Source of the DNA: an uncultured Polaribacter sp.
GTDB lineage: Bacteria > Bacteroidota > Bacteroidia > Flavobacteriales > Flavobacteriaceae
DNA: 64,000 nt
NCBI RefSeq assembly: GCF_947503855.1
Contig: NZ_CANNFF010000007.1
Span: 124,001 to 188,000 of the forward strand
Direction: 5' to 3'
Position numbers and translations under genes: made by a program. Shown here piece by piece: positions 18,957-29,542 of the stretch. The notes below the pieces were generated by a model. That model did no database searches. It was not told where the DNA came from and worked only from the letters and a program-made list of their open reading frames with translations. Position 1 is the first letter of the stretch. Each line of letters begins with the position of its first letter.

Positions 18957-21767
18957 TTAGAAAAAACCTCTCCTAAAAAAATTGAAAACCCTACTTATTT
19001 CGCCAGTAAAAGTAAATCTTATTTTTTGTGAATAGGATTGATGAGAAATTTCCCAACCGTTATTGGAGTATAAGGGAAAATAGATTTCAAATATATTGTG
19101 TATAAAGTTTAAGCGAATACCATTTTCATACCCAAAAAATACTGGTTTTTGCTTACTTTTTAAAAAAGCAACATCATTATAATACTCTACCCATCTCCAA
19201 AGACCAATACTAGAGTTTAAAGACAGCATGTATTGATTTGCAAACCTAGTTGGTAGTACCGTTTTAAAACCACCTTCTGTAATAATATATTGTTGACTAA
19301 AAATACCCGAATCTTCTGAACGTCCGTAATAATTTAATTCAAACAAATAATCATTAGCCCTGTCTAAACCAAAACTAAAATAATCGCCATTGGAATTGTT
19401 GTGTAAAAAAGCACCTGCAAAAATTCTAAAATCTAATTGGGTGTCTGAGGTTGTTAGTTTTCGGTACCTTATATCTGCAGCTATTTTAGAAAAACTTTTA
19501 GAAACCTCTGTGCTAAAAATATACCTGTTTTCTTTTATAATATCTGGATTAATGTAATTGTAACTTACACTGAAAACATTGTAATTGTCTTGGTCTGTTT
19601 TTATAGCTGTTGGTGCAACCTCTTTATTGATGTGAACCATTTTTGCTCTAATAAATTCATTTGAAGCATCTCTTAAAGATTTTCTTTTAAAAATTACATC
19701 TACATAAGGTATTAAGGAACTGTAAGATAAATCTGGTGCATATTGTAAGGTGCCTCCTACAACACCGTAAGCTATTTTGTAAATACTTGTTTTTTCGAAA
19801 AATTGATTGTACAAAACATTAAAAGAGCCATTTACTTTTTGACTTTTTAAAGCAAACCCTGGAGAAACTTTAAACTCTAAATTCCTTTTTATTAAAGGTT
19901 TGTTGTGCAATTTAACTCCTAAAATTAATCCGTCGTAAAAATTATAAGAAACAGTAGGCTGGTAAAATAGTTGGTTATAGTCTGGCGCTTTTACATCTTT
20001 TATTAATGTAAATTTAAACGGTTTGTTAAAAAAATTCTTTTTGATATTGTAATAATTATCAAACGTATTGTATTCTGGATATATGTTTTCGTAATTTAAT
20101 GCCAATTGATCAAATTGATTTTTAGCAACAGAAATAGTGGTTTGATCCTTTATATTAGGCAGCCATTTTTTTAAGGTAATTTTATTATTTTTTAAACCAT
20201 AAAAAGCTACAGGTGTAGTAATGTTTCTTTTGTTTTTTATGGTAACTTTTAAGCTATCTCCATCTTTTTCAACATCTTCTATTGTGTAGTCTATCTTTTT
20301 GTTTGTTTTTAGAAAATCGCCAAAAAACCATTCGACATCTTTCGTGGTATTTTTTTGTAATACATTTTTAAACTCTTTGCTAGAGGCAATTTTGCATTTA
20401 TTTTTTTGATAAAATTCTTTAATAGATTTGTTTAAAACAGTATCTCCTAAAAAACCTTTTAAATACACAAAACCCAAACCAGCTTTGTATGTATTAACAA
20501 TTTTTCTATTAAAATTTGATAAAGAATCTGCAGAGGTTGTAAGTGATTGATCTAAAAATTTTCTAGCTGTAAATTGATATACAAAAGGATATTTCTCGTT
20601 AAACTTTAGTTTAGAAATATTATATCTTTTTAAAAACCAGGAGTTTGATGCTTTACCCAACAATTTAACTTCTGGGTAATATTGGTTAATATATTCTATC
20701 ATCAAATAGTTTTGTATACCATCTATCAACCAATATTCTTTTCTGCTGTTTAACAATAAAGATTTTTTGATATATCTTTTAGAGAGTACTTTAAAGAGGG
20801 TTAAATCATATTTGAAAACGTCTGAAAAAGGACTAATAAATTCAGGTAATTGGCTTAATCCATAAATGGGGTTTTTCTTACGCATTACCTCGTCTATAAA
20901 AATATTTTTTATGGGGAGTTTACCCAGGTGATTTTCTAAAAACTGTAACTCTCTATTTAAAATTTTTTCTGTAAGTTCTTTGCCAATATCTTCTTCTAAA
21001 ATATTAGTTTGTATAGTATTTTTATCTGTTATGAATTCTTTAAAAGTATTATTTTCTGCAATATTAATGATAACATCTTTTTCATTTGTACCCTTAAGGT
21101 TATATGTGTTTGTTGTTGTATTACTTGTTTTAGTTGCTTTTAAACTACTAACTAAATTTAAATGTTTTGGTAGCGTAAAGTGGATGTTAAATGTTGTAAA
21201 ATCTTCATACAGATCATCTAAATTTAAGTTGCTCATTAATTGCCAACCGTTTTTGTAAATTGCTGGGCTTATATACCAATATCTTAAATTAAATTTATTT
21301 TTGCTAAAACCGTAATTGGTAAACTTATGGTTGGGTAATTTTACAGAATAGGTTAATGTAATTTTTTTCTGATTTCCTGGTAATAAAGGGGTGTCTAAAA
21401 ATAACTCTAAAATGTCTGGCTTGTTCTTTAGTTCGTTATAAACAACACTTTTAAAATCGATAGAAATATTTTTGATAGAAGTATACCCTAAATTCTTTGG
21501 ATTTGCAAAATAGAGGTCTTTTCTAAAATCTTTAATAAATCTTTTAGCTAAAGGTGTTTTTCTATCTTTAAAACTATTAGGCCAATTATGAAAAAAAAGA
21601 CGTGTTAAAGTGTCTTTAGAATTATTAAAATATAAAACTTCTTGTTGAATTAAAAGTGTGTTTTTATCTGTGTTTAAACTTGCTTTAATAGTGATGTTGT
21701 TTTGTTGCGACATGCAATAAAAACTACAAAGAAATAACGTAATAGATATGTAAGTAAACTTTGTCAA
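18957..21767 (-). CDS. Inactive M1-peptidase-like protein with C-terminal outer-membrane barrel-like region
   Basis: The 936-residue protein has a signal peptide (ISITLFLCSFYCMS). It continues with an M1-aminopeptidase-like N-terminal beta domain (LFFHNWPNSFKDRKTP) and a helical domain where the family's zinc-binding helix should be. The region VLSKRYIKKSLL...EYWLIDGIQNYL aligns with the family pattern HExxH...WLnEGfAxYL, but both histidines and the first glutamate are absent and NEG is replaced by IDG. The catalytic centre therefore looks lost. From about residue 600 the sequence is a series of alternating beta strands (for example FYDGLILGVKLHN, NFIHNIFEIYFPLYS) ending in an aromatic tail, as in outer-membrane barrels. 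It is probably a surface or periplasmic binding or assembly protein. Transcribed alone. Confidence 0.7.
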   Translation of the reverse strand: MTKFTYISITLFLCSFYCMSQQNNITIKASLNTDKNTLLIQQEVLYFNNSKDTLTRLFFHNWPNSFKDRKTPLAKRFIKDFRKDLYFANPKNLGYTSIKNISIDFKSVVYNELKNKPDILELFLDTPLLPGNQKKITLTYSVKLPNHKFTNYGFSKNKFNLRYWYISPAIYKNGWQLMSNLNLDDLYEDFTTFNIHFTLPKHLNLVSSLKATKTSNTTTNTYNLKGTNEKDVIINIAENNTFKEFITDKNTIQTNILEEDIGKELTEKILNRELQFLENHLGKLPIKNIFIDEVMRKKNPIYGLSQLPEFISPFSDVFKYDLTLFKVLSKRYIKKSLLLNSRKEYWLIDGIQNYLMIEYINQYYPEVKLLGKASNSWFLKRYNISKLKFNEKYPFVYQFTARKFLDQSLTTSADSLSNFNRKIVNTYKAGLGFVYLKGFLGDTVLNKSIKEFYQKNKCKIASSKEFKNVLQKNTTKDVEWFFGDFLKTNKKIDYTIEDVEKDGDSLKVTIKNKRNITTPVAFYGLKNNKITLKKWLPNIKDQTTISVAKNQFDQLALNYENIYPEYNTFDNYYNIKKNFFNKPFKFTLIKDVKAPDYNQLFYQPTVSYNFYDGLILGVKLHNKPLIKRNLEFKVSPGFALKSQKVNGSFNVLYNQFFEKTSIYKIAYGVVGGTLQYAPDLSYSSLIPYVDVIFKRKSLRDASNEFIRAKMVHINKEVAPTAIKTDQDNYNVFSVSYNYINPDIIKENRYIFSTEVSKSFSKIAADIRYRKLTTSDTQLDFRIFAGAFLHNNSNGDYFSFGLDRANDYLFELNYYGRSEDSGIFSQQYIITEGGFKTVLPTRFANQYMLSLNSSIGLWRWVEYYNDVAFLKSKQKPVFFGYENGIRLNFIHNIFEIYFPLYSNNGWEISHQSYSQKIRFTFTGEISRVFNFFRRGFF

Positions 21768-21871
21768 TTATATTTTAATAAAATTTTTAGGTTTGTTTTT
21801 TTAACTTGTTTGTCCATGTGAAGAGCATGAATAAGCAATTAAAAAATAAGACATATTCTTTTAAAAGTCTT

Positions 21872-22579
21872 TTAAAAGTTTGGTTTTAATTGGTATTTAG
21901 AATAAAATTTATTTAAGTGAGCTATCGCTTCTTCTGCAGTATCTACTAATCTAAAAAGATTTAAGTCTTTTTCACTAATATTTCCTTCTTCTAAAAGTGT
22001 ATTTTTAATCCAATCTAATAAGCCTCCCCAAAACTTTTTACCTACCAAAATTATTGGAAAACGTCCAATTTTATGAGTCTGGATTAAGGTTATTGCTTCA
22101 AAAAGTTCATCCATAGTACCAAAACCACCAGGCATTACAATAAAACCTTGTGAGTATTTTACAAACATTACTTTGCGAACAAAAAAGTAATCGAAATCTA
22201 AACTTTTACCTGCGTCAATCCAAGGATTATTGTGTTGTTCAAAAGGAAGATCAATATTTAAACCTACAGAAATTCCTTTGCCTCTGTTTGCACCTTTATT
22301 TCCAGCTTCCATAATACCTGGGCCTCCACCTGTAATAACACCATAACCATTTTGAGTTAATTTAAATGCAATTTCTTCTGCTAAAATATAATATGGATGA
22401 TCTGGTTTTGTTCTTGCAGAACCAAAAATAGATACACAAGGGCCAATTTTACTTAAAGTTTCATAACCCTCTACAAACTCTGCCATAATTTTAAAAATGG
22501 CCCAAGAATCGTTTGTTTTTATTTCGTTCCAGGTTTTTTGCTGTAATTTTTCTCTTATTTTTCTATCGTCATTTGTCAT
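21872..22579 (-). CDS. TIGR00730-family Rossmann protein (LOG-like nucleotide phosphoribohydrolase)
   Basis: The 235-residue protein has the LOG/lysine-decarboxylase-like signature: VSIFGSARTKPDHPYY, GYGVITGGGPGIMEAGNKGA and VMPGGFGTMDELFEAITLIQT, containing the PGGxGTxxE catalytic motif. Characterised family members hydrolyse nucleoside 5'-monophosphates, including cytokinin ribotides, to base plus ribose phosphate. It is cytoplasmic, about normal length, and lies alone between uvrA and the M1-like gene. Two copies of CTTTTAAAAG (21858-21867, 21869-21878) sit at its 3' end and may act in termination. Confidence 0.85.
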   Translation of the reverse strand: MTNDDRKIREKLQQKTWNEIKTNDSWAIFKIMAEFVEGYETLSKIGPCVSIFGSARTKPDHPYYILAEEIAFKLTQNGYGVITGGGPGIMEAGNKGANRGKGISVGLNIDLPFEQHNNPWIDAGKSLDFDYFFVRKVMFVKYSQGFIVMPGGFGTMDELFEAITLIQTHKIGRFPIILVGKKFWGGLLDWIKNTLLEEGNISEKDLNLFRLVDTAEEAIAHLNKFYSKYQLKPNF

Positions 22580-22681
22580 TTTAAAAATTTTTTAAAACTA
22601 ATTTTTTTTTAAAATTAGTATGCTAATTTAATTCTTTTTTAAGTACTTTAAGAAGTAATAGTTAATAGTTGAATTAGATTG

Positions 22682-25501
22682 TTACAACAGTTTCTTTAAA
22701 AACTGAGCAGTATAACTTTTTTTATGTAGAGCAACTTCTTCTGGAGTTCCCGTAGTTAGTATTTTACCACCTTTTTTACCACCTTCCATACCAACATCAA
22801 TAACATAGTCTGCTAATTTTACAACATCTAAATTATGTTCAATAATGAGTACAGTGTTTCCTTTGTTTGCTAATTTATTTAAAACTTCCATGAGAACTCT
22901 AATGTCTTCAAAATGAAGACCGGTTGTAGGTTCATCTAAAATATAAAAGGTGTTTCCAGTATCTCTTTTAGAAAGTTCTGCAGCCAATTTTATGCGTTGT
23001 GCTTCACCACCAGAAAGAGTGGTAGATTGTTGGCCAAGAGTAATATAGCCTAAGCCTACATCTTTAATGGTTTTTAATTTTCTATGTATTTTAGGAATAT
23101 TTTCAAAGAAATCTGTAGCGTCTTCAATGGTCATATTTAAAACATCAGAAATTGATTTTCCTTTGTATCTAATTTCTAGAGTTTCTCTATTAAAACGCTT
23201 TCCCTGGCAAGTTTCGCATTCTACTTGTACATCTGGTAAAAAGTTCATTTCTATTACGCGAACTCCACCACCTTGACAAGTTTCACATCTGCCGCCTTTT
23301 ACATTAAAAGAAAAACGCCCAGGTTTGTAACCGCGTATGGCGGCTTCTGGAGTTTTTGCAAACAAGCTTCTAATTTCGTCAAAAGTTTTTGTGTAAGTTG
23401 CTGGGTTAGAACGAGGTGTTCTGCCAATTGGAGATTGATCTATATCAATAACTTTGTCTACGTGTTCTAAACCTTCAATTTTCTTGTAAGGCATTGGTAT
23501 TTTTACACCTCTGTATATATGTGCATTTAAAATTGGGTATAAAGTTTCATTAATTAATGTAGATTTTCCACTACCTGAAACCCCAGTTACACAAATCATT
23601 TTTCCTAATGGAAATTCTACAGAAACATTTTTTAAATTGTTACCAGATGCACCTTTTAGTTTGATGGTTTTTCCATTTCCTTCTCTTCTTTTAGCAGGAA
23701 CTTCAATTTTCTTTTTCCCTGTAATATAATCTGCAGTTAATGTTCTTTGTTTTTTAAGCTCTTTAAAAGTGCCTGCAGAAACAATTTCTCCTCCATGTCT
23801 TCCTGCTCCTGGGCCAATATCAAAAACAAAATCAGCATTTTCTATCATGTCTTGGTCATGTTCTACCACCAAAACTGAGTTACCAATATCTCTTAATTTT
23901 ACTAAAGAATCTATTAGTTTTTGATTATCTCTTTGATGTAAACCAATACTAGGTTCATCTAAAATATATAAAACGCCCACAAGCTGAGAGCCAATTTGTG
24001 TAGCCAAACGTATTCTTTGTGCTTCTCCGCCAGAAAGCGATTTAGAAGTCCTGTCTAAAGTTAGATAATCTAAGCCAACATCCAGTAAAAACTGAATTCT
24101 AGTTCTTATTTCTTTTAGAATTTCTGTGGCAATTGTAATTTGTTTTTTAGATAATTTTTTTTCTATAGTTTTAAACCAGGCAGCTAATTCAGTCACATCC
24201 ATTTGTGCTAAATCGCTTATGTTTTTATCTAAAATTTTAAAATGAAGCGCTTCTTTTTTTAAACGTTTGCCTTTACAGTTAGAACATGTAACTTCATCCA
24301 TATAGTTTTTTGCCCAACGTTTAATAGATGTACTTTCTGCGTGATCATATTGATTTGTAATAAAGGCGATAATACCTTCAAAATCTATTTTATAATTTCT
24401 TCGAACGCCAACAGTTTTAGATGCGATTTCAAAAGATTCGTTTCCGCCATTTAAAATAATTTCTAAGGCTTGTTTTGGAATATTTTTTATTGGGTCTGTT
24501 AATGTAAATTGATAACGCTCTGCAATGTTTTGAATTTGTTTAAAAATCCAACTATTTTTTTGTTCTCCTAAAGGTGCAATTCCACCATTTTTAATAGAAA
24601 TAGCATCATTGGGTATTACTTTTTTTAGGTTGATCTCATTGGTAATTCCTAACCCGTTGCAAGAACTACAAGCGCCTTTTGGCGAGTTAAAAGAAAATGT
24701 ATTCGGTTCTGGATTTGGATAGGCAATTCCTGTGGTTGGACACATTAATTCTCTACTAAAATAGCGAGGTTCATTCGTATCTACATCGATAACCATCATG
24801 ATATTGTTGCCAGAATACAAGGCGGTTTTTATGGTTTCGTCTAAACGTTTGCCTATAGAATTGTTTACAGCCAATCTATCAATTACAACCTCAATATCAT
24901 GAGTTTTGTAACGATCTAATTTCATGCCTTTTTCTAGCTCTCTTATTTCTCCATCAACACGAACTCTTACAAAACCTTGTTTAGAAATTTGTTCAAAAAG
25001 TTCACGATAGTGCCCTTTTCTAGACTTAATTAAAGGTGCTAAGACGGCTATTTTTTTTCCGTTAAAATCCTTTAAAATTAATTGTTTTATTTGCTCATCA
25101 GAATAACTTACCATTTTTTCGTTGGAGTTGTAAGAATAAGCATCTGCGGCTCTTGCAAATAAAAGTCGTAAAAAATCGTAAATTTCTGTAATTGTACCCA
25201 CTGTAGAACGCGGGCTTTTATTGGTGGTTTTTTGCTCAATAGAAATTACTGGCGATAAACCATCAATTTTATCTACATCAGGTCTTTCTAAACCACCTAA
25301 AAATTGTCTTGCATAGGCAGAAAAAGTTTCAATGTAGCGTCTTTGTCCTTCAGCATAAATGGTGTCAAAAGCTAAAGATGATTTTCCACTACCACTTAAA
25401 CCTGTTATTACAACGAGTTTTTCACGGGGTATTTTTACATCAATATTCTTTAAATTGTGTGCTCTTGCTCCGTAAACTTCTATAAATTCTTGCTCTTTCA
25501 A
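22682..25501 (-). CDS. uvrA: Excinuclease ABC subunit A
   Basis: UvrA is the DNA damage-recognition ATPase of nucleotide excision repair. The 939 residues contain the expected two ABC modules. The first Walker A is [12 protein letters not shown] (from residue 34) and the second [13 protein letters not shown]. The signature motifs are [16 protein letters not shown] and [16 protein letters not shown]. Zinc-finger cysteines are present in [35 protein letters not shown] and [12 protein letters not shown]. Length matches E. coli UvrA (940). It is a single gene with its own upstream spacer; CAAAGTTA at 25525-25532 (TAACTTTG on its strand) may be the -7 box. Confidence 0.97.
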   Translation of the reverse strand: MKEQEFIEVYGARAHNLKNIDVKIPREKLVVITGLSGSGKSSLAFDTIYAEGQRRYIETFSAYARQFLGGLERPDVDKIDGLSPVISIEQKTTNKSPRSTVGTITEIYDFLRLLFARAADAYSYNSNEKMVSYSDEQIKQLILKDFNGKKIAVLAPLIKSRKGHYRELFEQISKQGFVRVRVDGEIRELEKGMKLDRYKTHDIEVVIDRLAVNNSIGKRLDETIKTALYSGNNIMMVIDVDTNEPRYFSRELMCPTTGIAYPNPEPNTFSFNSPKGACSSCNGLGITNEINLKKVIPNDAISIKNGGIAPLGEQKNSWIFKQIQNIAERYQFTLTDPIKNIPKQALEIILNGGNESFEIASKTVGVRRNYKIDFEGIIAFITNQYDHAESTSIKRWAKNYMDEVTCSNCKGKRLKKEALHFKILDKNISDLAQMDVTELAAWFKTIEKKLSKKQITIATEILKEIRTRIQFLLDVGLDYLTLDRTSKSLSGGEAQRIRLATQIGSQLVGVLYILDEPSIGLHQRDNQKLIDSLVKLRDIGNSVLVVEHDQDMIENADFVFDIGPGAGRHGGEIVSAGTFKELKKQRTLTADYITGKKKIEVPAKRREGNGKTIKLKGASGNNLKNVSVEFPLGKMICVTGVSGSGKSTLINETLYPILNAHIYRGVKIPMPYKKIEGLEHVDKVIDIDQSPIGRTPRSNPATYTKTFDEIRSLFAKTPEAAIRGYKPGRFSFNVKGGRCETCQGGGVRVIEMNFLPDVQVECETCQGKRFNRETLEIRYKGKSISDVLNMTIEDATDFFENIPKIHRKLKTIKDVGLGYITLGQQSTTLSGGEAQRIKLAAELSKRDTGNTFYILDEPTTGLHFEDIRVLMEVLNKLANKGNTVLIIEHNLDVVKLADYVIDVGMEGGKKGGKILTTGTPEEVALHKKSYTAQFLKKLL

Positions 25502-25655
25502 ATGTGGGTTTTTTCAGAAAAAAGCAAAGTTAATCAATAGATATTTAATTTCTATACCAAACTATAAACCTTTAACAATGTTTTTATGTGAAAGCAGTTA
25601 TTTTTTTATTGAAAAAACTCTAATAAATAGTATCTTGCCGTATATTTTAATAAAA

Positions 25656-25877
25656 ATGATCAATACCCTAAGACATTATTTTGAAAGAAATGGTTTTGGT
25701 GTTTTTTCTAGATTGGCAGATAGATTAGGCATGAGAGCTGTAAACGTACGTTTGTTTTTTATTTATGTTACATTTTTTACAGTAGGTTTGTCTTTTGGTT
25801 TGTATTTAACTATGGCATTTTTATTAAAATTAAAAGATAAAATTTACACAAAAAGAAGTTCGGTTTTCGACTTATAA
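25656..25877 (+). CDS. PspC-domain small membrane protein
   Basis: This 73-residue protein carries a PspC-type domain: FGVFSRLADRLGMRAVNVRLFFIYVTF, then a hydrophobic helix (TVGLSFGLYLTMAFLLKL) and a short basic tail. PspC-type proteins are inner-membrane proteins often tied to envelope stress signalling. I chose the ATG at 25656 because the domain begins right after it; an upstream in-frame ATG at 25578 would add 26 residues without family similarity. It is 3 bases ahead of the potassium-channel gene, so the two are likely co-transcribed. Confidence 0.75.
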   Translation: MINTLRHYFERNGFGVFSRLADRLGMRAVNVRLFFIYVTFFTVGLSFGLYLTMAFLLKLKDKIYTKRSSVFDL

Positions 25878-25880
25878 AAT

Positions 25881-26879
25881 ATGCCAATTCTACAATCTAA
25901 AATAAAAAAAATAGCCATTTTGGTAACCTCTGTATTAGCCATTGGTATCATGGGGTATATGGGTTTGTCTAATTACAATTTTATAGATGCTGTTTACATG
26001 ACTGTAATTACAGTAACAACAGTGGGCTTTGGAGAACTCAAACCTTTTTCTCCAGAAGAAAAAGTATTTACAATTTTTTTAATTTTAACCAGTATTACCC
26101 TTTTTGGTTATGCAGTTTCTGCATTTTCAGAATATTTGGTAAGCGGTAAATTATTTGAACATTTTAAACACAGAAAAGTGGAGAAGCAAATAGGATATTT
26201 AAAAGGCCATACTATTGTTTGTGGTTTTGGTAGAAACGGTAAACAAGCCATTGTAAAGTTAAATAATTACAACAAGAAATTTGTTGTTGTAGAAAAAGAC
26301 AAAGAAATTGTCGATTTTTTAGACTCAGAAAATATTTTAAACATAGAAGGTGATGCAACTTTAGACGAAACTTTACTAAAAGCGGGTATTAAAAATGCAT
26401 CGTTTTTAATTACAGCCTTGCCTTCTGATGCTAATAATTTATTTGTTGTTTTAACAGCAAGTCAGTTAAATAAAAATTGTACAATTATTAGTAGAGCCTC
26501 TAACGAATCTTCTTACAGTAAACTTAAAATCGCAGGTGCAAATAATGTTATTATGCCAGATAAATTAGGAGGTAATCACATGGCGTCTTTAGTTACTACA
26601 CCAGATGTTATTGAGTTTGTAGATCGTTTAACAATAGAAGGAGAAACTACTGCGAATTTAGAAGAAATCGCTGTAGATGATTTACCAAAAAAATACATTA
26701 ATCAAACTATTTTAGATTTAGATTTAAGAAGACAAACAGGTTGTACAGTTATTGGCTTTAAAAATCCTGATAAGGATTATGTAATAAACCCAGAAGCAGA
26801 TATAAAATTAATTGAAGGCTCGCATTTAATAGTTTTAGGAAGACCAGAACAAATTATAAAACTTAGACAATTATTTTAA
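25881..26879 (+). CDS. Potassium channel with TrkA-N/RCK domains
   Basis: The 332-residue protein has two transmembrane helices flanking a pore loop with the selectivity filter TVTTVGFGE (about residues 44-52). A cytoplasmic RCK/TrkA-N domain follows, starting at HTIVCGFGRNGKQAIVKL (Rossmann nucleotide-binding loop), with a TrkA-C-like C-terminal part (INPEADIKLIEGSHLIVLG). This is the architecture of Kch/MthK channels, which let K+ pass under control of ligands bound to the RCK ring. It is preceded by the PspC gene and its stop overlaps the next ATG by one base (TAATG). Confidence 0.88.
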   Translation: MPILQSKIKKIAILVTSVLAIGIMGYMGLSNYNFIDAVYMTVITVTTVGFGELKPFSPEEKVFTIFLILTSITLFGYAVSAFSEYLVSGKLFEHFKHRKVEKQIGYLKGHTIVCGFGRNGKQAIVKLNNYNKKFVVVEKDKEIVDFLDSENILNIEGDATLDETLLKAGIKNASFLITALPSDANNLFVVLTASQLNKNCTIISRASNESSYSKLKIAGANNVIMPDKLGGNHMASLVTTPDVIEFVDRLTIEGETTANLEEIAVDDLPKKYINQTILDLDLRRQTGCTVIGFKNPDKDYVINPEADIKLIEGSHLIVLGRPEQIIKLRQLF

Positions 26880-27796
26880 TGAAAAAAGTAATTATAACAG
26901 GTAGTAATGGGTTGTTAGGGCAATCTTTGTTAGAGTTATTGTTACAAGAAAAAGAAAACTACCAAGTTTTTGGTTTTTCTAGAGGAAAAAATAGAAGTGG
27001 TAGAACCGATTTCGATTATGTTTCTATTGATATTACTGATAAAAACCGTCTAAAGAACGAAGTAGAAAAAATAAATCCTGATTTTATTATAAACACAGCG
27101 GCAATGACCCAGGTAGATGATTGCGAAACCAATAAAAAAGCCTGTGATACTTTAAATGTAGACGTTGTAAAATGGTTGGCAGAAATATCATCAACTATAA
27201 ATTGCCATTTAATACAAATTTCTACAGATTTTATTTTTGATGGTAAAAAAGGATATTATAAAGAAACAGATGCGCCCAATCCTTTAAGCTATTATGGCTT
27301 GTCTAAATTAAAATCAGAAGAGGTGTTAACCAATTCAACCATAGATTTTACAATTTTAAGAACTATTTTAGTGTATGGTAAGGTGTACGATTTGAGTAGA
27401 AACAACATTGTGCTTTGGGTAAAAAAAATGTTAGAAAACCAACAAGAAATCACCATTGTAGATGATCAATATAGAATGCCAACTTATGTGGTAGATTTAG
27501 CAATGGCTTGTAAAATTGCTATCGATAAAAAAGCGATAGGAATTTTTAATATAGCATCCAATACATTATTAAGTGTTTATCAAATTGCGCAAGAAATTGC
27601 CAATTGTTTTGGTTTAAATAAAGACTTTATAAAACCAATTTCAACTGCAACTTTAAATCAAACAGCACCAAGACCTGCAAAAACAGGTTTCGATTTAACC
27701 AAAACAAATTCACAATTAAGTTTCTACCCTAAATCCTTTACAGAAGACTTAAAAAGGTTTAAAGAAAAATTAATAAAAACCACATTTAACTCATAA
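26879..27796 (+). CDS. RmlD-like NAD-dependent epimerase/reductase (extended SDR)
   Basis: The 305-residue protein starts with the SDR dinucleotide loop ITGSNGLLGQSLLELL. It has the RmlD-type DFIINTAAMTQVDDCE, STDFIFDGKKGYYKE and the active-site YYGLSKLKSEE (Tyr-x3-Lys). The closest well-known relatives reduce dTDP-4-dehydrorhamnose, but no other rhamnose genes are nearby, so a different NDP-sugar or nucleotide-linked substrate is possible. Its ATG overlaps the channel gene's stop by one base, which couples translation though the functional link is unclear. Confidence 0.8.
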   Translation: MKKVIITGSNGLLGQSLLELLLQEKENYQVFGFSRGKNRSGRTDFDYVSIDITDKNRLKNEVEKINPDFIINTAAMTQVDDCETNKKACDTLNVDVVKWLAEISSTINCHLIQISTDFIFDGKKGYYKETDAPNPLSYYGLSKLKSEEVLTNSTIDFTILRTILVYGKVYDLSRNNIVLWVKKMLENQQEITIVDDQYRMPTYVVDLAMACKIAIDKKAIGIFNIASNTLLSVYQIAQEIANCFGLNKDFIKPISTATLNQTAPRPAKTGFDLTKTNSQLSFYPKSFTEDLKRFKEKLIKTTFNS

Positions 27797-27862
27797 AAGT
27801 TGTTAAAAGCGCAATTTTTTATGATATTGCAAGCCACTAATTAAAAAACAATTAAACATATT

Positions 27863-29530
27863 ATGAAGAAAAAACTTCTTTCGTTAATGCTTTTAGTATT
27901 TCCAATGATATCATTTGCACAAAGTACAACAGATAGCATTGATGCTACTTTTAAAAATTATACAGGCTGGTTTGTAGATGCTATTTTTTATGAAATTCCG
28001 TTTTCTGATACCTTTCAAATACCATGGGTTTTAATTGTATTAATTGGTGGTGCTTTATTTTTTACAATTTACTTTAAGTTTATCAATTTTACTGGTTTTT
28101 TAACAGCGATACAGGTCGTTAGAGGTAAGTATGAAGATATAGAAAAACATGGTGTAGATAATCTTTATGGTGAAAATGCTCAACAAAAAATTGTAGATGA
28201 AGAAAATAATGAAAAAGCATATGGAGATCAAACTCCAGGCGGCGATTTAATTGAAACAATTAGAGATGAAAGTGTTGATGGTGAAGTTTCTCACTTTCAA
28301 GCCTTAACGGCAGCATTATCTGCTACAGTTGGTTTAGGTAATATTGCTGGTGTAGCAGTAGCTTTATCCATTGGTGGGCCAGGAGCTACATTTTGGATGA
28401 TAGTTGCTGGTCTTTTAGGAATGGCATCAAAATTTGCAGAATGTACATTAGGGGTAAAATATAGAGATGTTGGTGAAGATGGCACTGTTTATGGAGGTCC
28501 AATGTACTATTTAACCAAAGGATTAAAAGAAAAAGGAGCTGGTGGTTTTGGTAAAGTTTTAGCTGTACTATTTGCAATCTTTGTAATTGGAGGTTCATTT
28601 GGTGGTGGAAACATGTTTCAAGCAAACCAAGCAGCCGCACAGTTTACAAAATTATTTGAACTAACAGGACCAAATGCAGGTTTGTATTTTGGTATAGTAA
28701 TGGCTGTTTTAGTAGCAGTTGTAATTATTGGAGGTATTAAAAGAATTGCTTCTGTAACAGAAAAAGTAGTGCCTTTTATGGCGGGTATTTATGTGTTAGC
28801 GGCTTTAATTATCTTGTTTGCTAATTTTAGTTTAATAGACGATGCCTTTGCTTTAATTTATGAAGGTGCCTTTTCTGGTTTAGGGATAGCAGGTGGTTTA
28901 ATTGGGGTGATGATACAAGGTATACGTAGAGGAGCATTTTCTAACGAAGCTGGTGTGGGATCTGCAGCAATTGCACACTCTGCAGTAAGAACTAAATACC
29001 CTGCAAGTGAAGGGATTGTTGCTTTATTAGAACCCTTTGTAGATACAGTAGTAATTTGTACTATGACTGCCTTGGTAATTATTATAACAAATTTCGATGG
29101 TCAGTTTATGCAATATGGAGTAGAAATTAAAGAAGGTGTAGAGTTAACAGCTATAGCGTTCGATTCTGTAATACCTCATTTCTCTGTAGTGTTAACAATT
29201 GCTGTAATACTATTTGCGTTTTCTACAATGATTTCTTGGTCTTACTATGGTATGCAAGGTTGGAAATTCTTATTCGGAAAAGGTAAAATTACAGATTTAG
29301 TTTATAAAGTATTATTTTTAATGTTTGTTGTTGTGGGGGCATCTATTAGTTTAGGAGCAGTAATCGACTTTTCTGACGCTATGATTTTTGCAATGGTAGT
29401 ACCAAACATTATTGGTGTAATTATGTTATCTCCAGTTATTAAGAAAGAGCTTAGTAAATACATGAATGCTATCAACAAAAAAGAAGAAGCAATAGAAGAT
29501 GGTGCTGTTGATATCAATGAGCATATGTAA
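27863..29530 (+). CDS. Alanine/glycine:cation symporter, AGCS family
   Basis: The 555-residue inner-membrane transporter has about 10-11 hydrophobic helices and the AGCS hallmarks: FQALTAALSATVGLGNIAGVAVA, GGPGATFWMIVAGLLGMASKF, ECTLGVKYRD and the signature GIRRGAFSNEAGVGSAAIAHS (read in pieces). It imports alanine or glycine with Na+ or H+. The N-terminal SLMLLVFPMISFAQ looks like a cleavable signal, and a polar stretch of about 50 residues (116-150) interrupts the first part; both are common in flavobacterial members. It is followed closely (12 bases) by the helix-hairpin-helix gene. Confidence 0.9.
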   Translation: MKKKLLSLMLLVFPMISFAQSTTDSIDATFKNYTGWFVDAIFYEIPFSDTFQIPWVLIVLIGGALFFTIYFKFINFTGFLTAIQVVRGKYEDIEKHGVDNLYGENAQQKIVDEENNEKAYGDQTPGGDLIETIRDESVDGEVSHFQALTAALSATVGLGNIAGVAVALSIGGPGATFWMIVAGLLGMASKFAECTLGVKYRDVGEDGTVYGGPMYYLTKGLKEKGAGGFGKVLAVLFAIFVIGGSFGGGNMFQANQAAAQFTKLFELTGPNAGLYFGIVMAVLVAVVIIGGIKRIASVTEKVVPFMAGIYVLAALIILFANFSLIDDAFALIYEGAFSGLGIAGGLIGVMIQGIRRGAFSNEAGVGSAAIAHSAVRTKYPASEGIVALLEPFVDTVVICTMTALVIIITNFDGQFMQYGVEIKEGVELTAIAFDSVIPHFSVVLTIAVILFAFSTMISWSYYGMQGWKFLFGKGKITDLVYKVLFLMFVVVGASISLGAVIDFSDAMIFAMVVPNIIGVIMLSPVIKKELSKYMNAINKKEEAIEDGAVDINEHM

Positions 29531-29542
29531 AAAACAATTTAT

